The translations under genes and the position numbers were made by a program. The notes beneath the pieces are model-generated. The model was not told the origin of the DNA. It did not search any database and saw only the letters and a list, made by a program, of their open reading frames with translations. From an uncultured Eubacteriales bacterium (GTDB taxonomy: Bacteria > Bacillota > Clostridia > Oscillospirales > Oscillospiraceae), in the NCBI GenBank assembly GCA_905210385.1, contig CAJLWS010000106.1, forward strand, positions 1-5,697: a DNA stretch of 5,697 nt, written 5' to 3'. Each line of letters begins with the position of its first letter. The first letter of the stretch is position 1. Below are positions 1-4,565 of the stretch, one piece after another.

Positions 1-13
1 CCGGCAAAGCCGG
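1..13 (-). terminator. Possible edge-truncated terminator stem of the arsR-ZIP operon
   Basis: The first 13 bases form a perfect inverted repeat, CCGGC-AAA-GCCGG. It lies 107 bases beyond the stop codon of the minus-strand ZIP gene, so on that strand it could be the stem of an intrinsic terminator whose U-run falls outside the window. It could equally belong to a gene left of the window, or be a chance GC-rich palindrome. The rest of 14-120 holds no open reading frame, promoter or RNA gene that I can support. Confidence 0.25.
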
Positions 14-120
14 TGGGGGGTGTGCCGTAAAGATGAGTGCCTTGGAGAGACAGTATGAGCTATGCGCCCCGCTTCAGGGTGGGCAGAGCCGCAGTTTCAC
101 CGAGGTGTGCCCAGCTGTCC

Positions 121-906
121 TTAGTGGACATGCCCGTGGCCGAAGATCAGTAAGACACCCAGAGCAAAACCAATCATTGTAGCCAGAATGGCCCAGGGAG
201 AGCGCCACTGGCGGTAGGCCTCAGGCAGCAGTTCGAAGAAGACGACATAGAGCATGGCGCCTCCGGCGACGCTCATGATGACGGCCAGGGCCAGTGGGGT
301 GTGGCTGCCGATAAAGTAGCCCACCAGTGCGCCGGCCACAGTGGGCAGCCCGCTGAGGGCGGCCAGGGAGACGGCGCTGCGGGCTTTGCTGCCGTCATGG
401 AGCAGGGGGATAGCAATGCTCATCCCCTCGGGGATGTTGTGCAGGCCGATGGTGACCGCGGCCAGCATGGCGGCATAGCTGATGCCCTCGGCGGCGACGG
501 TGGTACCCACCGCCATGCCCACCGGCACGTTGTGCAGGGCCACTGCGGCGGCCAGCACGATGCCGGCGGTGTGCAGGTCGTGGTGCCCGCAGGCGCAGTG
601 GTGGGGATCGGCGTCGTCGGCATGGTGGGCGCTCTTGTCAATCCAGCAGTTGAGCAGGAAGGTGAGGGCGAAGCCGACCACCAGAAAGAGGGGGGGCAGG
701 TAGACGCTGTCGGTGACCTCCATCGCTTCGGGCACCATGTCAAAGGACACGATGCACAGCATCAGACCCGCAGTAAAGGAAAGCAGCAGGCTGGTGGCCT
801 GGGGGGATTCCCGCTTGAACAGCGTGGCCAGTCCGCCGCCAAGAGCCAGTCCGCCCACCCCTGTGACTAGAGTGAGCAGGACAATGAAGAGAAGGGTTTG
901 CGGCAT
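121..906 (-). CDS. ZIP family divalent metal transporter (ZupT/GufA-like)
   Basis: This is a 261-residue polytopic inner-membrane protein of the ZIP family, which normally moves Zn(II), Fe(II) or Mn(II) into the cytoplasm. About eight hydrophobic segments are visible (roughly residues 4-30, 37-58, 68-88, 113-137, 141-169, 176-200, 203-226 and 235-256). The family metal-site motifs lie in segment 4 (HNVPVG, 125-130) and segment 5 (HNIPEG, 155-160). The usual Glu of the first motif is Val129 here. A loop rich in His, Asp and Cys (94-112) joins segments 3 and 4, and the C-terminus ends GHGHVH. I chose the ATG at 906 because AAAGGAG (plus-strand 916-922) lies 9 bases upstream and the protein then begins at the first membrane segment. 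An in-frame extension to 1017 adds 37 unlikely residues and runs into arsR. The gene follows arsR by 73 bases and is probably co-transcribed with it. The family is clear; the substrate is not. Confidence 0.9.
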   Translation of the reverse strand: MPQTLLFIVLLTLVTGVGGLALGGGLATLFKRESPQATSLLLSFTAGLMLCIVSFDMVPEAMEVTDSVYLPPLFLVVGFALTFLLNCWIDKSAHHADDADPHHCACGHHDLHTAGIVLAAAVALHNVPVGMAVGTTVAAEGISYAAMLAAVTIGLHNIPEGMSIAIPLLHDGSKARSAVSLAALSGLPTVAGALVGYFIGSHTPLALAVIMSVAGGAMLYVVFFELLPEAYRQWRSPWAILATMIGFALGVLLIFGHGHVH

Positions 907-979
907 GAGAGGAGACTCCTTTGTTCGGATGGATGCGGGGTGGCGCGCGCCAGGAAGAAAGTGGGGGAAGCCCGTGGGG

Positions 980-1342
980 TTACGACCCGGGACAAGCGAT
1001 CTCCACCATGGCTTCAATCATATGGTGGAGCAGCTGGGCCTGTTGGGTTTGAGCGGCCTTATAGTAGACCTCTTTCCCCTCCCGCCGGCTGACGATCAGG
1101 CCGCTGGTCTTCAGTTGCCGTAGGTGGTGGGACACTGCGGGGCTGCTCATCTCCACCATAGAGGACAGGTTGATGACGCACTCCTCACAGTGGCACAGCA
1201 GCCAGAAGATGCGCACGCGGCTGCCGTCCCCCAGTTGCTTGAAAATGTCGGCCACCGTTTGAAACTCACCCAAGCTGGGAACGCGCTCCAGGGTATGCTC
1301 TAATTTTTGTCCGTGATCGTGGGGCAATGTTTGGGTTGCCAT
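980..1342 (-). CDS. ArsR/SmtB family metal-responsive transcriptional repressor
   Basis: This 120-residue winged helix-turn-helix protein belongs to the ArsR/SmtB family, whose dimers bind operator DNA and release it on binding metal. The recognition helix is around residues 66-82 (SSPAVSHHLRQLKTSGL) and the wing follows (REGKEVYY, 87-94). Candidate thiol ligands cluster before it (Cys50, Cys52, Cys55). Cys55 aligns by eye with the first Cys of the CadC ELCVCD motif, while the second is Ile. The C-terminal helix has His106-His107 and Glu110 but lacks the usual D-x-H pair (Gln98 and Gln100 instead). The N-terminus is also His-bearing (HDHGQKLEH). The ATG at 1342 has GGGGGAG (plus-strand 1350-1356) 7 bases upstream; a 21-residue in-frame extension to 1405 has no such support. 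It is the first gene of a probable arsR-ZIP operon and is likely autoregulated. Which metal it senses cannot be read from the sequence. Confidence 0.93.
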   Translation of the reverse strand: MATQTLPHDHGQKLEHTLERVPSLGEFQTVADIFKQLGDGSRVRIFWLLCHCEECVINLSSMVEMSSPAVSHHLRQLKTSGLIVSRREGKEVYYKAAQTQQAQLLHHMIEAMVEIACPGS

Positions 1343-1418
1343 AGGACATCTCCCCCTCGTGGAAAAGTCATGCTTGCGCCCCGCCGCAGAGGATGGGCAA
1401 GGCAATTCCCATTAAATA

Positions 1419-1447
1419 AGTATACAAAATCCGGGATAAAAAGTCAA
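1419..1447 (-). promoter_or_regulatory. Sigma-A promoter of the arsR-ZIP operon
   Basis: On the minus strand, TTGACT (1447-1442) and TATACT (1424-1419) are separated by exactly 17 bases, one mismatch each from the -35 and -10 consensus. The expected start of transcription is near 1412, giving a leader of about 70 bases before the arsR ATG. The -10 box lies within GTATAC, a 6-base palindrome, but I see no longer inverted repeat that would clearly be the ArsR operator. Confidence 0.8.
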
Positions 1448-1558
1448 TATAGCCGGGTGGACGTGGGAAAATACCCCATTTCCGGGAGCTGCCCAGGAGC
1501 TTATAGGACAAAATTCAACAAAAAATCTGGCCGGGCTGGGCGAGTGGGGGCTCAGACC

Positions 1559-1587
1559 TTGCGGCGCCGCCCGCAGTGAGGTAATAT
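1559..1587 (+). promoter_or_regulatory. Probable sigma-A promoter of the feo operon
   Basis: TTGCGG (1559-1564) and TAATAT (1582-1587) are spaced by 17 bases, 44 bases upstream of the feoA ATG. The -10 box is good and the -35 box is weak, which would suit an activated or tightly controlled promoter. Transcription should start near 1594, leaving a leader of about 37 bases with no room for a riboswitch. The rest of the 1343-1630 gap, including the AT-rich patch at 1500-1527, shows no better promoter and no match to a Fur box or a DtxR/IdeR box that I can recognise. Confidence 0.55.
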
Positions 1588-1604
1588 AGGGGAGCAGAAA
1601 TTAC
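1581..1604 (+). promoter_or_regulatory. Candidate operator at the feo promoter
   Basis: GTAATAT (1581-1587) and AAATTAC (1598-1604) form an imperfect inverted repeat (6 of 7 positions) around a 10-base spacer. It overlaps the -10 box and the expected transcription start, where a repressor would be placed. It matches no iron-regulator box that I know, and short AT-rich repeats arise by chance, so the assignment is tentative. Confidence 0.25.
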
Positions 1605-1630
1605 ATCGCGCAACATGGAGGGAAACACAA

Positions 1631-1855
1631 ATGCGTTTAAAGGATGCGCAGGTCGGCCAGACCTGCGTGGTGGAGCGGATCAGCCTGCCCTTTCAGATGG
1701 AGCGCCGGCTGGAGGCGCTGGGGATGACGCGGGGAACTTCCCTTTCCGTCCTGAACAGGAAAGGGAAGGGCATCCTGATCATCAAACTGAGGGGTACTCG
1801 GTTCGCCCTGGGGTATCATGTGACAAACAGCATTGAAGTGAGGTGTGAGCAGTGA
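1631..1855 (+). CDS. feoA: FeoA, ferrous iron transport accessory protein
   Basis: This 74-residue protein is a small cytoplasmic SH3-like FeoA that assists FeoB in Fe(II) uptake. It shows the family pattern of a short N-terminal strand (MRLKDAQVGQ), the helix ERRLEALGM around residues 24-32, a turn and strand (TRGTSLSVLNRKGKG, 33-47), and a closing segment with RGTRFALG (54-61). The length is normal for the family (about 75 residues). The ATG at 1631 has GGAGGG (1617-1622) 8 bases upstream. The stop codon overlaps the GTG start of feoB (GTGA), which implies translational coupling. It is the first gene of the feoA-feoB-Cys-rich operon. The identification rests on sequence pattern plus the adjacent feoB. 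Confidence 0.93.
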   Translation: MRLKDAQVGQTCVVERISLPFQMERRLEALGMTRGTSLSVLNRKGKGILIIKLRGTRFALGYHVTNSIEVRCEQ

Positions 1856-3894
1856 GCGGTGAGATGACCATTGGGTTTATCGGCAACCCGAACTGTGGAA
1901 AAACCACCCTGTTCAATGCCTATACAGGCGCCAATCTGAAGGTGGCCAACTGGCCGGGGGTGACGGTGGAAAAGGTGGAGGGCGCTATCAAGGATCACGG
2001 AATGGACATCCATCTGGTGGACCTGCCCGGCACCTACAGCTTGACCTCCTACACCATGGAGGAGACCGTGTCCCGGCAGTTCATCCTCAGCGACGAGGTG
2101 GACGTGATGATCAATGTCGCGGATGCCTCCACCCTGGAGCGGAGCCTCTACCTGACCCTGCAGCTGTTGGAGCTGGGCAAGCCGGTGGTTTTGGCCCTGA
2201 ACATGATGGACATTGTGGAGAAGCGGGGGATGGAGATCGACCTGCACCGCCTGCCCGAGATGCTGGGTATCCCGGTGATCCCCGTGTCCGCCCGGAAGCG
2301 CCGGGGACTGGACATCCTGCTCCACGCTGCCATTCACCACAGGGGGGCCACCGGGCCGGACAAGCTGATCCATGAGCACAAGTATACCTCCAAGCACCAG
2401 CACGACCATCACGCGGAGTACGCCATGGTCTACTCCGACGAGATCGAGGGAAAGATCGACCAGATTATGGAGGAGCTGAAGGCCCGCTATCCGGAGTTGA
2501 AGAATCCCCGCTGGCACGCCCTGAAGCTGCTGGAGGGGGACAAGGAGATTACCGGAAAGTACCCGGTGGACCTGCCCCGGGTGCTGGACCGCAGCTATGA
2601 GTCGGACATCATCAACCAAAAGTATGACTTCATCGGCGAGATCATCGACGAGGTGCTTCTCCACAAGCAGAAGCAGGACGTGCTCACCGAGCGCGCGGAC
2701 AGGGTGCTTACCCACAAGGTGTGGGGGATCCCGGTCTTCCTGGGCATCATGGCCGTCATTTTCTTTCTCACCTTTACGGTGGGCGACTGGATCAAGGGGT
2801 ACTTTGAGCTGGCCATCGGCTGGCTGTCTGACACGGTCACCGGCGGCCTGGCGGCCGCCAACGTGAGCGATGTGGTCTCCTCCCTGGTGGTAGACGGCGT
2901 CATCGCCGGCGTAGGCACCATCGTGACCTTCCTGCCCAACATCCTGATCCTGTTCCTGTGCCTGGCGCTGCTGGAGGACAGCGGGTACATGGCCCGGGTT
3001 GCCTACGTCATGGAGGGGATCATGTCCAAGCTGGGCCTGTCCGGCAAGGCCTTCATCCCCATGCTGCTGGGCTTCGGCTGTACGGTGCCCGCCATCATGG
3101 CCTCCCGCGCTCTGGAGAACAAGCGGGACCGCTACAAGGTTATGCTGGTCACCCCCTTTATGAGCTGCAACGCCCGGTTGACCATCTACATCCTGTTTGC
3201 CGAGATGTTCTTTGCCGACTATGCCATGGTGGTGGCCTATTCCATGTACCTCATCGGTATTGTGGTGGCCATCGTGGTGTCTGCCATCATCCATCTGATT
3301 GACCGGAAGCAGAGCGTCAACTACTTGATCATGGAGCTGCCGGAGTACAAGCTGCCCGATGCCCGCACCGTGGCCATCTATGTGTGGGAAAAGGTGAAGG
3401 ACTACCTGGGCAAGGCGGGTACCACCATCTTCCTGGCCACCCTGATTGTCTGGGCGGTGCTCAACTTCGGGCCCTCCGGCTTCACCGGCGGCATGGGGGA
3501 CAGCTTTGGAGCGGTCATCGGACGGTGGCTGGTGCCGGTGTTCGCTCCCATCGGCCTGGGCTTCTGGCAGATCGTGGTGGCCCTCATCGCGGGCATCTCA
3601 GCCAAAGAGGTAGTGGTGTCCAGCTGCGCAGTACTCTTCGGGGTGGTTAACGCCAGCTCCCCCGAGGGGATGGCCGCCTTCTCTGCCGCTCTAGAGGGGA
3701 TCGGATTTGGACCCTTCAACGCCTTCTGCCTGATGGTGTTCTGCCTGCTGTATATTCCATGCGCCGCCACCTTAGCTACCATCCGCAAGGAGTCGGGCAG
3801 CTGGGCCTGGATGGGCTTTACCGCCGCGTTCCAGCTGGCGGTGGCCTGGCTGGTCACCTTCCTGGTGTATCAGGTGGGGATGTTCCTATTCTGA
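1852..3894 (+). CDS. feoB: FeoB, ferrous iron transporter with G-protein domain
   Basis: This 680-residue inner-membrane Fe(II) importer starts with a GTPase domain: G1 GNPNCGKT (11-18), the G2 region NWPGVT (33-38), G3 DLPG (57-60), G4 NMMD (117-120) and G5 SAR (146-148). A helical cytosolic region (about 170-285) links it to the membrane part, which carries the family gate motifs LEDSGYMARVAYVME (374-388), LLGFGCTVPA (405-414, with Cys410), PFMSCNARL (435-443, with Cys439) and ISAKEV (582-587). The length is typical of FeoB. The GTG at 1852 is preferred because GAGGTG (1840-1845) lies 6 bases upstream and it overlaps the feoA stop; the ATG at 1864 has no comparable site. The linker after the G domain is unusually His-rich (H174, H176, H182, H184, H186, H187). 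There is no feoC downstream; a small Cys-rich membrane protein gene takes that place. Confidence 0.98.
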   Translation: MSGEMTIGFIGNPNCGKTTLFNAYTGANLKVANWPGVTVEKVEGAIKDHGMDIHLVDLPGTYSLTSYTMEETVSRQFILSDEVDVMINVADASTLERSLYLTLQLLELGKPVVLALNMMDIVEKRGMEIDLHRLPEMLGIPVIPVSARKRRGLDILLHAAIHHRGATGPDKLIHEHKYTSKHQHDHHAEYAMVYSDEIEGKIDQIMEELKARYPELKNPRWHALKLLEGDKEITGKYPVDLPRVLDRSYESDIINQKYDFIGEIIDEVLLHKQKQDVLTERADRVLTHKVWGIPVFLGIMAVIFFLTFTVGDWIKGYFELAIGWLSDTVTGGLAAANVSDVVSSLVVDGVIAGVGTIVTFLPNILILFLCLALLEDSGYMARVAYVMEGIMSKLGLSGKAFIPMLLGFGCTVPAIMASRALENKRDRYKVMLVTPFMSCNARLTIYILFAEMFFADYAMVVAYSMYLIGIVVAIVVSAIIHLIDRKQSVNYLIMELPEYKLPDARTVAIYVWEKVKDYLGKAGTTIFLATLIVWAVLNFGPSGFTGGMGDSFGAVIGRWLVPVFAPIGLGFWQIVVALIAGISAKEVVVSSCAVLFGVVNASSPEGMAAFSAALEGIGFGPFNAFCLMVFCLLYIPCAATLATIRKESGSWAWMGFTAAFQLAVAWLVTFLVYQVGMFLF

Positions 3895-3909
3895 GCGGGG
3901 GGTCAGCCT

Positions 3910-4056
3910 ATGGAAACTGTCATTGTCCTGCTGGTGCTGCTCCTCCTGGCTGCCCTGGCGGTCTGGGGACTGCTCCGCCGCAGGCGAAACGCCCGGGCGG
4001 GCTGTGCCGGCTGCCCCCTGCGGGAGGGCGGCTGCGGGAAGGACCGCTGCTCCTAA
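3910..4056 (+). CDS. FeoB-associated Cys-rich membrane protein
   Basis: This 48-residue protein has one strongly hydrophobic N-terminal helix (about residues 4-22, Leu/Val/Ala-rich), an RRRR stop-transfer cluster (23-26) and a short cytosolic tail with four cysteines in a C-x2-C-x6-C-x4-C pattern (Cys32, 35, 42, 47). That layout is characteristic of the small FeoB-associated Cys-rich proteins (Pfam FeoB_associated) found just downstream of feoB in Firmicutes. Their function is unproven; a role in iron handling or redox at the FeoB pore is inferred. The start lies 15 bases after the feoB stop, behind a G-run (3897-3902) that may serve as a ribosome-binding site, so it should be co-translated with feoB. 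It is short enough to be missed by length-filtered gene finding. The operon terminator follows at once. Confidence 0.85.
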   Translation: METVIVLLVLLLLAALAVWGLLRRRRNARAGCAGCPLREGGCGKDRCS

Positions 4057-4061
4057 CATCC

Positions 4062-4109
4062 AATGCTGTGCCCCCATGGTGCGCAACCTGGGGCACAGCA
4101 TTTCTCTTT
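4062..4109 (+). terminator. Rho-independent terminator of the feo operon
   Basis: A perfect 13-base-pair stem (AATGCTGTGCCCC at 4062-4074 with GGGGCACAGCATT at 4090-4102) closes a 15-base loop and is followed by a T-rich run (TTTCTCTTT, 4101-4109). It begins 6 bases after the stop codon of the Cys-rich gene and separates the feo operon from the next promoter at 4135. There is no T-run on the other side, so it should act in the plus direction only. Confidence 0.93.
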
Positions 4110-4134
4110 GCCAGAATGTTTTCTCTTTTCCCCC

Positions 4135-4163
4135 TTGACAGCGGGGCGGGCGTGGCGTATACT
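4135..4163 (+). promoter_or_regulatory. Sigma-A promoter of the HMA protein-P1B ATPase unit
   Basis: TTGACA (4135-4140, exact consensus) and TATACT (4158-4163, one mismatch) are spaced by 17 bases. The start of transcription should be near 4170, about 60 bases before the HMA-protein ATG. A promoter this strong in front of a metal-efflux unit would be expected to need a repressor, and a palindrome sits directly over the start region. Confidence 0.88.
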
Positions 4164-4171
4164 ATCCACAT

Positions 4172-4191
4172 AATTAAAAGATTGCTTAATT
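4172..4191 (+). promoter_or_regulatory. Operator-like palindrome at the efflux promoter (copy 1)
   Basis: AATTAA (4172-4177) and TTAATT (4186-4191) are perfect inverted 6-base arms around an 8-base spacer, starting 8 bases after the -10 box and covering the expected first transcribed bases. An AT-rich dyad in this position is typical of ArsR/SmtB-family operators. A related sequence recurs at 4517-4537, which supports a real binding site. The cognate regulator could be the ArsR-type protein at 980-1342 or one outside the window; the arsR promoter shows no clear copy. Confidence 0.6.
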
Positions 4192-4228
4192 GATGAATGA
4201 GATATGCAAGGGAAAGGAGACCACTGCC

Positions 4229-4447
4229 ATGAAAAAGACCTACAAGATCGACGTGGACTGCGCCAACTGCGCCAACAAGATGGAGGAGGCCGCCCGAAAG
4301 ACGGAGGGGGTCCAGGCCGCCACCGTGAACTTTATGACCCTGAAGATAATCGTGGAGTTTGCCGAGGGGCACGATCCCAAGGCGGTCATGGAGCAGGTTC
4401 GGAAGAACTGCAAGAGGGTGGAGGACGACTGCGAGATCTATCTGTGA
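4229..4447 (+). CDS. Free-standing heavy-metal-associated (HMA) domain protein
   Basis: This 72-residue protein is a single HMA (ferredoxin-like, CopZ-type) domain. The metal-binding loop is DCANC (residues 10-14, Cys11 and Cys14), and the strand and helix order of the fold follows (KMEEAARKTEGV, then ATVNFMTLKIIVEF). The Asp before the first Cys resembles the N-terminal domains of Zn/Cd ATPases (DCxxC) rather than copper chaperones, which usually have MxCxxC. Two further cysteines lie near the C-terminus (Cys61, Cys68). I chose the ATG at 4229 because AAAGGAG (4213-4219) lies 9 bases upstream; the in-frame starts at 4190 and 4193 fall in or beside the operator and have no such site. It precedes a P1B ATPase lacking its own HMA domain, so it probably delivers metal to that pump, or regulates it, in trans. 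The partner is an inference from position. Confidence 0.9.
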   Translation: MKKTYKIDVDCANCANKMEEAARKTEGVQAATVNFMTLKIIVEFAEGHDPKAVMEQVRKNCKRVEDDCEIYL

Positions 4448-4466
4448 GCTTCCCCGGAGTTGAGCG

Positions 4467-4510
4467 GCACCCCAGATTGCGCGCGCGTGGCTGTGGGTGC
4501 TCTCTTTTCC
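4467..4510 (+). terminator. Intergenic hairpin with T-rich tail, possible attenuator
   Basis: GCACCCCAG (4467-4475) can pair with CTGTGGGTGC (4491-4500) as nine base pairs with one bulged T, closing a 15-base GC-rich loop. The tail TCTCTTTTCC (4501-4510) is pyrimidine-rich but interrupted, so termination would be partial at best. It lies between the HMA gene and the ATPase gene and could raise the amount of HMA protein relative to the pump. It may instead act as an RNA-stability element. Confidence 0.45.
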
Positions 4511-4512
4511 TA

Positions 4513-4540
4513 GAACGAATAAATGACCGCTTAATTGTTC
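4513..4540 (+). promoter_or_regulatory. Second operator-like element, upstream of the ATPase (copy 2)
   Basis: Bases 4517-4537 match 4172-4192 at 16 of 21 positions, including an identical GCTTAATTG block, in the same orientation. The element also has outer dyad arms GAAC (4513-4516) and GTTC (4537-4540), symmetric about the same centre. It begins 7 bases after the base of the hairpin tail region and ends 25 bases before the ATPase ATG. No good promoter accompanies it: TAGAAC (4511-4516) is a weak -10 match and no -35 box stands at the right distance. It may therefore be an auxiliary operator or roadblock site. Confidence 0.5.
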
Positions 4541-4565
4541 GGGTCTCGAATCAGAGGTGTTTCCC

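Noticed and set aside
79..114. Inverted repeat TGGGCA...TGCCCA just after the ZIP stop codon, enclosing CACCGAGGTG
   Set aside because: The arms are only six bases with a loop of over 20 bases and no U-run on the minus strand, so I do not call a terminator.
907..1017. N-terminal extension of the ZIP gene to an ATG at 1017
   Set aside because: The extra 37 residues are Pro/Arg/Gly-rich, overlap the arsR coding end and lack a ribosome-binding site, whereas the ATG at 906 has AAAGGAG at 9 bases.
301..1123. Several plus-strand open frames opposite the ZIP and arsR genes
   Set aside because: They are shadows of the two minus-strand genes, with biased composition and no ribosome-binding sites or homology that I can recognise.
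1431..1486. Three CCGGG repeats (1431, 1453, 1482) in the divergent intergenic region
   Set aside because: The spacing is irregular and the units are only five bases in a GC-rich genome, so chance is the likelier explanation.
1343..1630. Search for a Fur or DtxR box, a riboswitch, or a small gene in the divergent intergenic region
   Set aside because: I found no convincing match. The feoA leader is only about 37 bases, and the open frame at 1307-1579 runs antisense through the arsR start and promoter without coding character.
1615..1836. A 73-codon open frame overlapping feoA in another frame
   Set aside because: feoA in the adjacent frame has a proper ribosome-binding site and clear family sequence. 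This frame begins inside the feoA Shine-Dalgarno region and looks unlike a protein.
1816..3294. A 492-codon open frame on the minus strand opposite feoB
   Set aside because: It is antisense to a certain feoB, has a repetitive His/Gln/Gly/Asp composition produced by GC-rich codons read backwards, and shows no family motif or ribosome-binding site.
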